This document shows positions 1 to 14,329 of a stretch of DNA of 64,000 nucleotides, piece after piece. Position 1 is the first letter of the stretch, and the number at the start of each line of letters is the position of its first letter. Where the stretch lies: positions 1,867,501-1,931,500 of the forward strand of contig CM049319.1 in the NCBI GenBank assembly GCA_026874595.1, read 5' to 3'. A program made the position numbers and the translations under genes. The notes beneath the pieces are model-generated. The model made no database searches. It worked only from the letters and a program-made list of their open reading frames with translations, and was not told the DNA's origin. This DNA comes from Sipunculus nudus (lineage: Eukaryota; Annelida; Sipuncula; Golfingiida; Sipunculidae).

Positions 1-3000
1 TGTGGGTTATACCATTCAGCTGGAGAGCGGCCTGTAATTAGTTTAATGTGTATGTCTAACAAAACCACAGTAACATTTTGACCTGAAATGGATCCTTTCC
101 TGAATGTATACCCATCCAGAGCTATAAAAACTTCCCGTAGACTACAATCAGTTCTTATACACGACATTATATACCTCAATAGGTCCTCACTAAAAACCTT
201 GTCAAATGGAAGATACACTAAAGTCAGGTGACCTTTAAGGTGAAATTCCTAGCACAAAGGCAGAAATAGAATTCTAAACCTTTCAGTCACCCAGAAGCAC
301 AGATTTTTTAAAAAATAATTGTTGAAGTTAATGCTGTATCAAATATAAGTAAGATGTATTTGTTTTTTTGTGGGCTTCTTTTGTGCAGGGAGTGTATCTG
401 TTTAATTGGCCTCATCTCCAGGGTTAGGTGTGTACCCGCTGCTGCTCCCCTGGGCCAGCCAACCCTGGACAGACTGGTCATGTGTGTAATAATGTGAGAC
501 TCAAAGGACGCCTTCCTCAGTCCCACAGCAACAAAACCAGGCACACTGCTTCAATAGCTACATAGCACACTGACACACCATCTTATACAAAACTACAATA
601 AAATTTCCAATATTGTATTCAAAAAGAATGTAGGCCACTAAATAAATTAAAAAAATGAATTGATATCTGCTGATGTCAGATTTGAACCAAATACTCCCAG
701 CGCCCAAAAATATTCCTAGAATAGGTATATTAAACATATTAATAAATCATTTAATAATCATCCGCTCTGTAACTATCTAATTAATTATCAACTTGGTCCT
801 TGTACTAACAGCCTATTTTAATTTGATGAGAATGTATTTAGTTTTTTTCTTAATGTTAATTTCTTTAATATAAAATACAAAAAGTATCATAAGTGCCCTT
901 CTTTGACTGAAATCACGTCACGTCTTGGTATGGTCAATTTGTTCTCTTTAAGATATGACTGACACACATCTAGTAAAGTCTATATCCCTATGTCTATATG
1001 GTACGTGTAGTCAGCTCCCGTCCTTGAATTCAGAAAGGTGGATGTACCTGCTGTAATTTAAGTCTCTGAAGAGTTTTATGCATCATTAATTTGTCTGTAG
1101 ACCAGGCAACCCCACCTGGTGATAAATGTATCAACTACTGATTGATATCGATGCATTAAACGTCTGTGTTCTTGTAGTGTTTTACATCTTTCCTCAGGAC
1201 ATAAATAGTTGTTAAATCAAAGAGACCTCTAATCTATATTGTTTTTACTGCCCCAGGGGGACTTGCCAACATTTTCCGGGTACAGACTCAAAATCACAGA
1301 AACTGCCAGCAAGGATCAGCAATAAAACTGGCCCAGACTACTGTCATAAATATCTGCTGGTTTTCATGCTCCAATGTAGTGTAATAAAAGCATGGTTTAT
1401 TTTGGCCGTGGAGTATGGCGTCCCGGATGTGTGTGCCGCACTCAGCCTCACCGGTATCAAATGCTGAATCACCATTTATTGAGAATCAGACGATGCTTCG
1501 GAAAAAAATTACGACTTACGACGGTGCCTCAGTCATCTCACAGTCTCAGAGTTTTGTATATACCTCCCGACACCTGCCGATGAAATCGGGAGATTTTTTT
1601 CACCAAGTCTGTATCGGTGTTTATGCTTTGCTGTACCCATGTATTGTCAGTAAACATTCCCTGAACAGCTGTTTTATATTTTTTCAGATATCCCTGTAAA
1701 CTAAGTGTAAATCCTTGGCAGTTTAATGGTTGCTCTGATTGATTTTACTTCAAGACATGACTTGTATGTTTTCCCTCGCCAGGTGTACTGCTCTTCATGT
1801 ACGACTTTTATGTTTTGACAATCATTTTCTGGTTATTTTCCCTTGTTAGTCATACTTATACCTGTGTTATTTTATTATTATTTTGCTCATCCTTTCTACC
1901 CCTTCTTTGTTATTCCACATGTTGATTGATCTAAATGATACCAGAGAAACCTGGACTTTTGGACACTTGTTGCTGGCAGACACTTAATAGTACCAAAGTC
2001 TCACAAGTTAATAAAATGAATAAAATAATAAATAATTATCTGAAAGTAACAAAATTTTTCAGCAGATTCCATTAGCCCATTCCACTACTCTGTCTTAATG
2101 GTCTTTCCAAAATATTTCTTTGAATTTCATTCAGTCATTACATTTATACATTTACCAAAGAAGCAGATATGGGATTACAGAAAAAATGTATATTATAGTA
2201 CAATTACTGACTGAAATGTAAAGAAATTTAAATATCCAATTGTTTTCCAGTGATTTTATGACCAGATCTATCACAACATCCTTTGAAAATGAAGTCATCC
2301 TCATTTTGTAGGCCCCAAACCACATCCTCAACATGAATTATGAAATAATATAAAACATTATGAAATAATACATTTTACACTTTTACTTGGGATAAGGTTT
2401 TAAATTATTTCAAATTACTGAATCAGTATCAGAACAGTATACAATATGTTGAATTTTTATTAACTTTAATAAAAGTAAACTTCAATTAAAAGTGAAAGTA
2501 ATAATTTAATAAATATGCCAAATATTTTTTAGTTTGACAATATATTTAATATTACAATTTTGATTTTGATTCTGATTCACTATACAGGAAGCATTTAGAA
2601 AGAAACCAGTGGTAGGAAGAATCAGTTCGAGCAGAAGGCTAGAGATTTAAAATCCTCATTGGATACACACAAAGAAAAAACATGTCTGTCTCAAACAATA
2701 TAAACATGTTGTAAACTTCAGTAACTTACTAAAGGTATAATAAACAAGAAATAATCCTTCCTTTGAAGGAACTTTAGACACATTTGTCTTTCTTGTGAGG
2801 AAGCCTATCTTTCACTCCAAATTGATGACTTGAGAAAAACAGGTTCATTGAAAGGCCATTTGCAGGCAAGGAAGACTGTACAGTGAGCGTTTATTAGAAG
2901 CAATGGTGAAAATGTCATCCCGACCTGCAGGCAATGTTCGTAATGTACGCAGTCGGATATGAATGAAGCTTGTATGCAGGGAGAACATCTGTGGTGGGTT

Positions 3001-6000
3001 AGCATCAGATGCGGCCCACACATCTATGTCCCATCATAAACAACCTGAGGTGCTGATGGCTGTCCTGGCTGCAAGGCCAGGCAAATCAATCAGCCTTTTC
3101 CAGTTAAACTTAGTCCGTCAAACCATATGGGGCTACATAATTCTTTTAAACTATGACCATTTCTGTCACAAAATGACAGTTGATTTGTTGAAATATTTAT
3201 ATATTTTTAGTTTATAAACAGTAAGTTCATGCCAGGTATATCTGCACTCTCTTCTGAATGAGGATAGAAAAACCATGTGAAAAGAATAATATGTTCAAAT
3301 TAAACTTTAATAACACTTAAGCCATCTCTTTCACTGAATAAAGACTTATCAATATTCTGCCAGAGCCTATTTTAAAGGCATGAGAGTCAGGAGATACAAT
3401 TTTAACAAAAAAACTTCTAGAAATTCTAAACTGAAGCTTACAAAACTAATGATTCAGTTTCAGAGATGAAACCTGTTAAATCATTTTCAAAGTAAAAATG
3501 AACTGAAATTTTACTTAATTAAAAGAAAAACTAATTTAAAGTCATGAGAGGAAAAATTCTGAGAGCTTATTAAGTTTCTGGAGCACAATTAGAAACAGAC
3601 ACTCAACCCAATCACTTTGCTTGGCCTGGATAAAAATCACCCCCACTTGGCCCCTTTCCTGCAAGTGTTTTCAGATGGAGAATGGCACTTTCTACATTTC
3701 TTATGCAAATGAGAGAAACCTACAAGCTATGCACTCTCAGCATTGTTGAATTCCCTGAAATCTACAAACACCTGGCTGTTTGCCAACAATGCTACACCAA
3801 GGTCTGGCTAAGAAGTACAGGCTCTCAAGTTCAGACCAGCAGAAGAGAGAAAAAAATAATAAAAAGCAGATCTCTTTTTCTGTACAGCCTGACTTAGCAG
3901 TGCATAAACCATAACAGCTGTTGTAAGAACTTGTGAACTATCTTACTCCATTGATATACACAGTACACACTGAAGTACTGTACCAGCAACTGACCAGGCC
4001 TGAATGCCAAAACATCAGGAACAACATAAAACACAGATTTTTTTCTCAATTATCCTCTTTCATGCTAAGTGATCACTTATTCCTATAACATATACATTAT
4101 TTTAGAGTACAGTTAGCTTTCAATTTCACACACTGAACTTCAATCATAATCATTAATACCAAATTATTTTATAATACACTAACATATGTTGTTTTTGTAA
4201 ATTCATTATTTATATGATACTGATGAAATATGAAGTTGTGGTAAACAGTTCAATATAAAAGACACTTCAAATTTCAAGAACATATTTTAAACTATGAAAA
4301 TAATAAATCATGACATTTTAAATTTTGAAAATAATAACTCACTGATGCAATGTATCTTCCCTGTCTTTCCCTGTCCCCTATACACACACATCCACTATTT
4401 TTCATGGGAAAAAAAATTCAGGGAATTACTTTAAAACCATAAAATTTACTTATTGTAGAACACGACTGTGGAGCTAGAGTGAAGCATTCATACATTTCAA
4501 CTCCCCACCCTGATAAATGATCACTGGAGGACTTAGCGGCTGATACTAAAGTAAAACATGCAGTGAAGCAAACGATAAAGGATGAGGTGTACTTGTGACA
4601 TGATAAAGACTCAGATATATCACCTCCAGGACAATCTGCCATTTTGAGTGTTCACAGACTCTAGAAGAACAGTATCTGAGCAAAGCTCACTCAGTTAACC
4701 ATGCAGATGTAACTTATAAGGAAAGTAGGAAATATTGCTAATTATTTCATGGGTCAAGCTGGACATAGGTGATGTTGTCCCCTATATACGTCTGTGTGTT
4801 TGTTTGCCTGTGTCTGAAATTCTCAAGACTTCATGGACTCAATATAATACATCTGGTGAACTTGTAAGCCATCTTGGATGGTAAACTCAGTGATGCAAAT
4901 AATATGTGAATGAAGACTTTTTTTTTTCATTTGTAAAGTTTTAACCTTAATAAGCTTTTTAAACTGATAATGGGAACATATTGTGCCCAGCAGCCTATTT
5001 AAAGTTTGCAATGAATATACTTTAATAATACATCACAAATATCAATGTCAGTACAAACATTCTGATCAATAACAACCACAGTAGTAGCTCAGACAACATC
5101 ATGTGACCCTCAGTAGGAAAAATGACCGATGTGACATTCCCTATAGGAAATGTTGGATTTTCTCTAAAGTCCATAATCCTAGCAATGATCTAACAAAATG
5201 TTGACAGGTCTATTAACCAATTAACCCTGTGGGGCCCCAGGAGGTCACAGCGACTTTAAACTGATTCTCTACCAAGGCTTGATTGATGGGATAACCATTA
5301 CTTCTGGACACAGCGGGCGGATGATCTCCCACTGTTTTTGGCATAACTTCCCCAGCCAAATTGACCATATGAATTTGTCAGACATAAGGCAGAGCCCTTT
5401 GTGTTGTCTTTGTATCTCAAATCCCCCCTGTGGCAACTCTGGATCATCCCAGATAATACGGCTCAGTGTCCCCAGTGATAATAAAGCTGGACCAACAGAT
5501 GATACGTCATGTCTTCTATATTTCCACAGCATTAGATACCATTGAAACTATATTTTCCGCTACACAATCTTTAATTGCCATATACCTTTGGGAAATTCAC
5601 TGATTGTGATTCTGTTATATAAAGGACTATTAAAGCTATCTTAATCACAGCAAGTCCCATTAATTTCCTTTCAACATATAAAAAAGTCATATTGGAAAAT
5701 TTCACAAAACCAATGATATCAGTACCAATTTTGCATGTATTGTCTGAAAATTACATTTATATTACATAGATTCTAATTTTTTTATAAGCTAGGGACATGT
5801 CAAGATATTCTAAAAAGAAAACCTTTGTGAATTGGTTGCAAAGTTTGTTTTCTTCTGTAAGCAAGATTGTATGCCAGTCACTGTGACTGGTGAAAATTAA
5901 AATGCAATTAAAGGGGAGAGCAGTTACTTCAAGATAAAAATAAGGTTGTGTCATGTAAGACTGCACAAAATCAAAATCACTTCACAATTTGTTTCTTGGG

Positions 6001-6230
6001 ACATCTGACTTATATAAAAATTATAAAAACAATTTTTATCATAAATCTGTTCCCTATAACTGTACATGTACATACTCCGTTACTGTTTCCAAGAATGTTA
6101 TGTTTCCACCCATGTTTCCTCATATATAAATTTGTTTGTTTATTAGCACAGTTTTGCATGCTAACACTACTGAAACAATTTCCACAAAGCTTTACAGAGT
6201 ATTGATAGGTATAGGCCAAGAAATATATAT
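1..6230. other. AT-rich noncoding stretch, probably THSD7-like intron
   Basis: No reading frame here has cysteine-rich thrombospondin content, a known domain or a convincing pair of splice sites. Most of it is AT-rich. GC-richer islands lie near 400-540, 1240-1600, 2800-3070, 3600-3850 and 5220-5530, but all three frames on both strands are broken or unrecognisable. By position it should lie inside or beyond a long intron of the minus-strand gene whose exons end at 15547; this is inference. Confidence 0.5.
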
Positions 6231-6245
6231 ACCATTTAATATTTG

Positions 6246-6385
6246 TATAGATACAGTAAAGCCTTGCCAAATGACCACCTTGGTTCAGTGACCACCTCAT
6301 AATAATCACCACATTTTCACTTTTTTGCTAGGCTAGATGACCACCTTGAAAATGTGACCGCTTTATAAAGATCCCATTGGTGGAC
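6246..6385. repeat. MITE-like dispersed repeat fragment
   Basis: The block starts with TACAGTAAAGCCTTG and carries three spaced GACCACC or GACCGC words. This layout is familiar from widespread invertebrate repeats with a TA-flanked CAGT end, similar to pogo/Tc-type nonautonomous elements. I cannot find the matching second end, so it is a fragment call. Confidence 0.35.
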
Positions 6386-6589
6386 ATAATTTAAAGGTTT
6401 CACTGAACAAAGAGCGGGGCTATTCCAACAGAATTCTATTTCTCCATAAAGAGAGGTATGTGCTCTACCTAGTACAGAAAGAACATTGTGTGTATTTTGT
6501 CCACTTTATGACATCATGCATACTTATATAAATTATGTTTCGGGATATTTCCAACCAATTACATGTCTTATATTTTGGATTGTGGTTAT

Positions 6590-6830
6590 CTATAGGTTGC
6601 TGGGTTGTGATCACAGGTTGTTTGTTCAGACTGCCTTCCTCACTGAGACCCCTGGCCAAATACTTTACCTCAAGGGTGCTCTCTCCACCCAGGAGTGAAT
6701 GGGTACTGGTCATGCTTGGGCTGCAGGCACAATGTAGAATGGATAACCCTATTGTTTCTATGAAGGCACGTGTAAAGGTGTATACTCCCCAGGGAGTCTA
6801 GGAAGCTACAAGAATTAACAGGCCCATAGA
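6590..6830 (+). repeat. SINE-like repeat candidate
   Basis: The middle of this block contains CACCCAGGAGTGAATGGGTA preceded by a GGCCAAATACTTTACC-type stretch. From memory this resembles the conserved body of some aquatic-animal SINEs. A tRNA-like head is only hinted at near 6595-6625. No tail or target duplication is visible. Confidence 0.3.
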
Positions 6831-7589
6831 CCAGGAAGTTAAAGTATAGAGTTGGATGAGATTCTCATTGAGTGATATCACACTATAAACCAAACCTTCA
6901 CCTTATTATGATCTGCTTTATATTTTTTAATTAGCAATATAACAATAAATGATAGTCACTAATCAAACACAGTCTGTATCCATGGCCAAGCTGTAGGGGA
7001 GGACTGACACAGATGGTCTGATGATGCATGCACAGATGCTGTGTAACTGACTGTATCTTATCGCTGTCCCTTTACTGCATCAGCCCAGTCCTCTTAAAGG
7101 CAATCTGGTGATGCTGACTATCTCATTAGTTACTGATGATCTCGTTACCATGACTGACTTGATGGCTTCTTTATGGCAACATTTTGGATGTCACGCTGTG
7201 AGGTGTAATGGTAACATGCTGTGAAATAGGGAAGACCCCACTATAGTTACTCAAATAATAAGAATTCCTACAGACAACTACAGCCATGCAGGATCTCTGT
7301 TTCAATCTTCTCTATTAATCACTTAAACATCAACCAGAGTTTGGCAAGATGCAATATACAACTTATCGTCTTTTACTTGTCATCCATACATCTGCTAAAT
7401 TCACTTTAACTATCAAATGATGAAGTTTTAACATTACATAATTATTATAATCAAACTGGCACCTAATGCTCCAGTATCAATACCTGTCTTTACCAATAAA
7501 TTTTCATTAAGGTGGACCTCCATCAATCAATAACTAATTCCATATATCAGGGCTATCATGAATACCAGGCTAAACATATATTATACTTA

Positions 7590-7761
7590 AAATCTCTTTC
7601 AGATGCCGAGTTCAGGGTTTCATGCACTGCATGTCATGGCTGTATGTCCAAGAGGATCACTGTCAGACTTGAACCCACACATCCCAGGAAATCGGTAGTC
7701 CTATCACATCTTATCAATAACTGGGACTGGTTGCTCCCTGTGGGGGGGGGGGGGGGGGGGG
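7590..7761 (-). repeat. tRNA-like SINE head next to a 20-G run
   Basis: On the minus strand a B-box-like GGGTTCAAGTC sits at about 7664-7675, preceded by an anticodon-arm-like stretch with GGACTACCGATT. This is the usual shape of a degenerate tRNA-derived SINE head. At 7742-7761 there is an unbroken run of 20 G, a length prone to sequencing error. It is not an intact tRNA gene because no cloverleaf closes. Confidence 0.35.
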
Positions 7762-8340
7762 TGGTATCATCTGGTTTCTCCCTTCTAAATCAACTACTGA
7801 CTTCAAAAGTAAAAGACCACTAATCGACCAAGTAAAAATGCATGTAATGCACTCCAGCACCACTGTATCCCCGAATAAGTCAAAAATGGCAGCATGCCAC
7901 TGAGAGACTGCTATTGGAAAGTGGCATCAAGTAACTGCATCTGTTATCACTACAACAACAGCTAATAATAACTGATGGCAAGTCATGGCCCTGTGGGGGT
8001 AATCATGAATTCAATCAGTCTGAGGTTTTTCTTTTAAACACTGGCATTTATGATTTCACCTTTCATTCAACGTGACCTCGCCGTAATCTTGGATTTAATA
8101 CCACATGTTCGTGTGAAAAGGGTTTATTAAAAGTTCCTATTTCCTTCAAAATATTAAATTGAATTAAATGCAAAACATGCTCCATCACCAATTTGTTTCC
8201 CTTAATAGTATCTAGGGTTGAAAATTGGCATGTTTTAACGGCATGTCCTGGGCAGGTCAAACTTTTGTATAAAAATACAATTTTTTTCTAGTAGCAATGT
8301 CATTTATACATGAAAGCATAGATATCCTGAATCATAATTT

Positions 8341-8475
8341 CAGGGCTCCACATTAGCTGTTAACCGTTAGCTCAGGGCAAGTAAAAGTTCAAGAAAATTG
8401 TGGTAGGGCAACCAAAAGTGGGCTCCTACTTGCCTGACTGGGCAAGTGGGTCAAGCATAAACCTTTACCCAAGGC
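8341..8475. repeat. Dispersed repeat with GAGCCCTG-type end
   Basis: The word CAGGGCTCCACATTAGCT at 8341-8358 is the reverse complement, with one mismatch, of AGCTAATGTCGAGCCCTG at 17255-17272. Both are followed by sequence rich in GGGCAAGT. The pair marks two insertions of one interspersed family in opposite orientation. Confidence 0.4.
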
Positions 8476-8729
8476 CTGAATCTTGACTAATCTTAAGTTA
8501 GCCATTTTCTTTCTTGGAGAAATGAAATCTTACTGTATAAAGCTTAAATTACCTGCACATTTACCTGTGCAAATCCTAAAGAGAAATATTATAAACATAC
8601 TTTTGAACATGTTTATTGTGAAAAATAATCAGGTGGAAGTGGACCACATATTTGTATATGCCAAAACAAAGTTTTGCGGATACTATGTTTCTGACCGGGT
8701 TCCACAGCGGTGTTTGTTTCCAGAATAGA

Positions 8730-9600
8730 ACTCTGAGACTTCTGCACCGATTTTTCCGAAACTTTACACAATTATCAGTTCACATGTGAAATAATTTACG
8801 TTGACCTCTGACCTTTCCTCTCTCCAGTGCGTTTATCTGTGCATCTGTTTTGACACATTAACCCACATATCTTCAGACTTTTTTGACCGATCAGGATAAA
8901 AATTTTGCACATATGTAGCCCTTGGATAGCTTAATAACATACTTAAAAATGGTGGCGCCACCTGCAACTAATTTAGCACAGTGTCCATCCGTTCATCTGC
9001 CTTTGGATAAAATCACTCATATCCGCAGTGGACTTATCCACCTAAAACTTTGCATGGGTATTCATCCTGGATAGCTTTCTTGATTTTATGACAGGTGGCA
9101 CCACCTACATTCAAGTTCAGACTGCAGACATCCAGGCCTATATCTCATTATTGGATTAACATATCCTCCTGAAATTTTGCATGTGTATAGATCTCACATA
9201 GCTCTTTATCATACGCAAAACTGGTGGCGCCACCTGCAACCATTTTTGCACAGCATCCATCTGTTTGTCTGCAGTGGGACAAAATCATTCATATCTTGGC
9301 AGTGGTTTGACTTAAATCTGCCTAAAATTTTGCATGTATATACATCCTGGATAGTTTTCTTGATTTTGTGGCAGGTGGAGCAACCTTCTTTCACATTCAG
9401 GCTGCAGACCTCCAGGCTTATATCTCAGGACTGGTTTAATGTATCCTCCTGAAATTTTGCAAGTGTTTAGAACTGACATAGCTCTATATCATAAAATTTT
9501 GCAATTGTATACAACTTGGATAACTTTCTGGATTTTGTGGCAGGTGGCGCCACCTACATACACGTTTTGGCTGCAGACGTCCATGCTAATATGCAAGCAA
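8730..9600. repeat. Degenerate tandem repeat with GGTGGCGCCACC palindromes
   Basis: A unit of roughly 130-170 bp recurs about five times. Each carries a version of the 12-bp palindrome GGTGGCGCCACC, at 8951, 9094, 9223, 9374 and 9543. Two alternating subtypes can be seen, one followed by TGCAAC and one by TACATT, giving a dimer of about 275 bp. Open frames inside are by-products. It may be the internal array of a nonautonomous transposon. Confidence 0.6.
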
Positions 9601-12215
9601 CACACCTCTCTCTATTTCCCCTTGCCACTCAATACATGCCTCACTTCACCTGTCCCACTCTAGTTTCGGCAGATACACATTCATTTAAATGAGAAGAAAT
9701 ATTAGTGATGAAACATACAATATTTTAAAAAATATTAATATTCTTAAATCTATAAAACAATTCTTTTCCAAGAAAACACATTTTTAATTTTATTTAGGGT
9801 ATCATGTGCATTCATTCATTTTTTAACAGAGCTGCTGTGACAGTATAAGTGTATATTTATATGACTGGTGGACCACTTATCTCACAAAGATCTTTGACAA
9901 AAGTCCTTGAGAACTGCCGAGAGGTAGAGAAAGGTCATTACTGAAGTGATCAATAAACACAGGTTTTTCTTCAAGCCCTCTTGAATTTTTCAGATTCATT
10001 GTTGTCTATTCAATTATTTGGCTGTTTAGTGGGTTGTCTGGTCTTTTGAACTGACATATTTGATTTAATTCTCCTGGAGCTGAGTATCTCACCAGAAAGG
10101 GAAAAGGCTTCATCTCTCAGGTGTCTATAAATAACTGTTCCTTCCAACATCTGCTGACAAAGATATACTTAAACTTGTTAACAAAGACTTTTTTGACAGT
10201 TATATACTGGATGTCCTTGATAAAATTTGCCAACTTGGAGAGGAGATAGCTATAGAAATATATCTCCAAGGCCATTTCATTTTCAAGGACTTTTCAAGTT
10301 TTTTCCATGCAGTTTTTTAAACAGGATTTTTTTTTTGCACTACCATGCTTGCTCTTTTACTGTCCTTTTAATTGTCTGTACCACCAAAGTTTGTTATTTA
10401 TACACCATTTTTATCAGCATTTTCAGTGATAAAATATTACTGCAGAACTAACCATGTCCAAAACATTCCAAATAAATAACAGTATTAACCAAACTGAAGT
10501 CCTGCTACTACACAGGAGTACATGCAACCCTTTCCCTTTTGCAATTAAATGCAAAATTACCCATCAAGATAACCATCTTTTTGAGAAAAAAATTACTACT
10601 GTAGAAATAGAAATTTTTTTCCTGCAGCTTAACAATCATTAATTTTATGTAGAATGAGATTAGAGGACATTATGCTCCCTCAAATGCAAATTTGTAGCAA
10701 AGCAGATTTCAAGCTGATCTTGATCTGATTCCTGATGCAGGATCTGTTTGTATGTTTATTTGTTTGTTTTACAGAAGTTATGTCACAAAGTTATGTAGAA
10801 ATTTTATGGAAATTATGACTATTTGTATGTTTTTCTGTTTGTTTTGTCAAACTTCATGTATATTTTTTAAGAGAATGTTGTGGATACATGGGGAAAAGGA
10901 AAAGGTGAAACATTAAAAAGTTCTCTAAAAAAAATAAAACCTATCATTGGCTGAGGTATGTGCTCATCTACCATTCTCTCTGTTTTTTGTCTGTTAAAGT
11001 ATGACTTGAGACTTTTCTCTACCAGATCCTTAGGACAGTCTATAAAGTGAGAACGCTTATTGAGCTTTAAGTCATCTTATCTTGTCCTGTCAGTTCAAAT
11101 TGGTGAAGCCGTTCTTTTCTTATCTGTGCAGTCTCTACCACTAAACACATCTCATGTTAAAATCTGTCCCTGCGCTGAAGTGCTGCACTTCTACTGCTAC
11201 GGAGGGCTCCTGCAGCTCTCCCAGTAGAGCAACATGATTACCGACAGCTTTACCAGCACTGCATGATACCGCTGGTTCCAGAAACCCCTAGAGCTTCACA
11301 CTGTACTGTTTAATTCTCTCTTCCTGGACTTAATGATCTCATCAGCAATATGTCAGAAGTATACTGCAGTGAGTGAAAAAGACATCCATTTGTTATGTAT
11401 TTCTTTAGGCAGCAGTTGGTACCAGAAACAGTGTCAACGTTAAAAACTTAATACTTCAATTTTATCGACATCCTAGTCCCAGAATAAGGTGAAAATAACA
11501 CCTCTGACATTCTGAGAAGATATGGTCTAAATCCTACCTCAGATACACAGTAAAATATAAACTGTATTGAATCCTGTCATGTCAAATGTATCAAACTCTT
11601 GAAATCACCTCTGTCTTTAAGAACCTCTACAGAAGTATCACTTTAAAGAGAGCCTTAAAAGTAACTGAACATCCCCATGATGTTGCCAAGTGGATGTATG
11701 TGGGAAGTCACATTCCCAAACACTTGACATGAAAACAGCTTTGTCTCACTATCTGACAGGTGTAAAATTTAAATCTACATTTACAGTGATCATGCACAGA
11801 AGTCCCTCATATGGAATCAGTATTTTTTTAAGACATTTATAACTCAGATATTGAGACACTCCTACTTGTCGAATAACGTTTTATTCCATGTGAGCCATTG
11901 AGGTATAACTTGAGTGCAAAACTTACCTATTACTGGTTGCATGGAAATGAACTGTTTCATCTATTTACACTAGTGGTGAGCCAATTAATTGATTGTATCA
12001 ATAATTGGTCATTTTCTTTTAAAATTTATTAAAAGGGTTGTATTTTTTCACAACCAATCATAAACAATTATGTATGCACATGCATGGAAGACATATTAAT
12101 ATTATCCAGAAATACTATTCTTATCCTTACAGAGAAATAAGAAAGATGGGACACAGCATGAAAACTAAAGATTAAGCATGCAGTGAACAAGTATCAGCAG
12201 TTTGGCAACTTGATC
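9601..12215. other. Noncoding stretch, nothing recognised
   Basis: The sequence is AT-rich with homopolymer runs. A GC-richer patch at 11160-11300 was read in all frames and gives no convincing protein on either strand. I see no repeat boundary or RNA gene. Confidence 0.5.
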
Positions 12216-12434
12216 TTTCAGCATAATGTACAAGTAGACTGATCTTACTTTTTAAACATTTCAGCATAATGTACAAGTAGACTGATCTTACTTTTTAAAC
12301 ATTTCAGCATGATGTACAAGTAGACTGATCTTACTTGTTAAACATTTCAGCATGATGTACAAGTAGACTGATCTTACTTGTTAAACATTTCAGCATGATG
12401 TACAAGTAGACTGATCTTACTTGTTAAACATTTT
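12216..12434. repeat. 43-bp minisatellite, about 5 copies
   Basis: Copies start at 12216, 12259, 12302, 12345 and 12388. The unit begins TTTCAGCATGATGTACAAG and ends with TTAAACA. Copies differ only at a few sites (CATAATG versus CATGATG, ACTTTTT versus ACTTGTT), so the array is young. It is in the presumed intron. Confidence 0.9.
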
Positions 12435-13590
12435 AGGTTTCTTTCTATACAGCATATTCCAGAGTCAAATAGAACGAACATGAAATAACTGATTAATAAT
12501 CATCCATCATCTTCAAACATGATTTACAAATAATTCTGACCACTAATTTACACCAATTCAGTATTTATACACTACCTGTTTTTGGAACTCAACTTGCTCT
12601 GGCCAAGTGGTACTGTGTTTTTCCAGATTATCAAGCTTTGGCTAAATTAACCTTATATAAATGGCAGGATAATTTTGTTGCACATCAATGTGAAGGGAAA
12701 GTTTGACGTGCAAAGAGGTTTAATATAGTATACATAGTATACAAATGCAGTACCTAGAGGGGTCACATGACTGAATCCTATATGAGGGTGTAAACTAAGT
12801 AAACGGCACTGAATCATTCAGTGAGTCAGTCAGCCTTTGAACACGGAAACAGGTAAGTAAAAATATACAGCAGCCTCAAGGTGTTAGACAGAGCAGAGAA
12901 AGTTCAGGATCCGTGACTGAGGTGGGTAAACATGGGCAAATCCATCCCCAGGCAAAATACCCTCCCCCCCCAACACAAACTCACCACACATGCTACTAAT
13001 GGGGATAAAGGCTCCTACTCAAACTATTACTGAGTTTAAGGATAGCTTTTAGGAGAAATGTTCATACTGATTGATCCAGGTTTAGGAGAATAAGAAAAAA
13101 ATCCAATAATTATAATATTTGAATGATTATAATATGTCTGCATTTATTTCTTTTTTAAATGTGTGTAAAATTCAGGTGTTTATGCTGCATATCAAACAAA
13201 ATGCAGGAAAATGTATCTGTTTTTTGGTAGGTGTGTGATTTAACCAGGGGAGGGGGATTTTTACTTACACATCAGACTAAGTTACAACTGACCAGTGGTC
13301 AAGGTGTGGGGCATTTGTTAACCTCCAGACCAGAGTACTCATTACCAGCAGTCCTGTAGCCAAAACCTAGTCTCCTAACAGATGCTCCAACCATCAATTT
13401 ACTGGTTGTACCTACGTAAGTGGACGTGTTTACCTGGCTAGCTGTGGAAAGCATCAAGCCCTGTGTTTATTTCTTTAACAGCATTGAGACCAGTCAATTA
13501 TAGCCTAGGTCTGGTCTATAGGTTCTTACTAAAAGTAAAACATCAGAGCTAATGTCAAACCTACTACTGTGTACAAATATACAGGAAAAA
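12435..13590. other. Noncoding stretch, nothing recognised
   Basis: AT-rich sequence with a short C run at about 12964. No gene, repeat edge or RNA structure could be supported. Confidence 0.45.
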
Positions 13591-13594
13591 GACA

Positions 13595-13642
13595 ATGTAA
13601 CAGAGAGAGGGAGAGAAAGAGAGAGAGAGGAGAAGAGGGGAT

Positions 13643-13675
<33 letters not shown>

Positions 13676-14236
13676 AGATGCCAGACATGGCAGTGAAGAA
13701 GAAACAGACTATTAAACAGACTACAGAAACACTGTACATAAGGAACAGACACTGTCATGGAGTAAACCTTAAAAACTAATACAGGGAATTTTTTGTCTGA
13801 GACAGATTTAGACAAGAAGCAAAGTAACAGACAGAGATAGACAGAGTGAAACAGACAGATAGGGTGAGAGAGAAATGGAGAAAGAAAGAGACAGAAACAG
13901 ATAGAGAGAGACTAAGAGACAGAACACAGACTAAGAGATTAAAAAAGAGTGTGAAGAATGGGAGAATGATAGAGGGAAATGAGAGAGAGATCGAGATCTT
14001 GAGACAGAGAGATAGAGATCGAGAGCAAGCGAGAGAGAGAAAAAAAGAGAGAAAGAGAGAAAGAGAAAAAGAGAAAGAGAGAGAGAAAGAGAAAGTCAGA
14101 GACAATGAAACAAAGAAAGAAAGAGACAACAGAGGGAGAAAGTGAAAGACAGAGACATTGAGACAAAGAGAAATAGAGGGACAGAGAGAGAGAGAGAGAG
14201 AAAGAAAGAGAGAGAAAAGACAGAGAAACAGACTGG
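13595..14236. repeat. Long GA-rich purine tract
   Basis: About 640 bp is dominated by GAGA and GACAGA words on the plus strand. Open frames on both strands (Glu/Arg/Lys-rich on plus, Ser/Leu/Phe-rich on minus) come from the composition and should not be annotated as proteins. The polypurine/polypyrimidine asymmetry is the kind that can adopt non-B structure. Confidence 0.9.
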
Positions 14237-14329
14237 ACTAGAGATGGAGACAGACAACATGTGATGAGGGAGACGTAACAGGAATGAGATGAGAACAAAA
14301 TGAGTTTGGGACATCATTAGTATTATTCA

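Noticed and set aside
13494-14317. Overlapping Ser/Leu/Phe-rich and Lys/Glu/Arg-rich frames
   Set aside because: They arise from the GA-rich tract. No splice or start context supports them.
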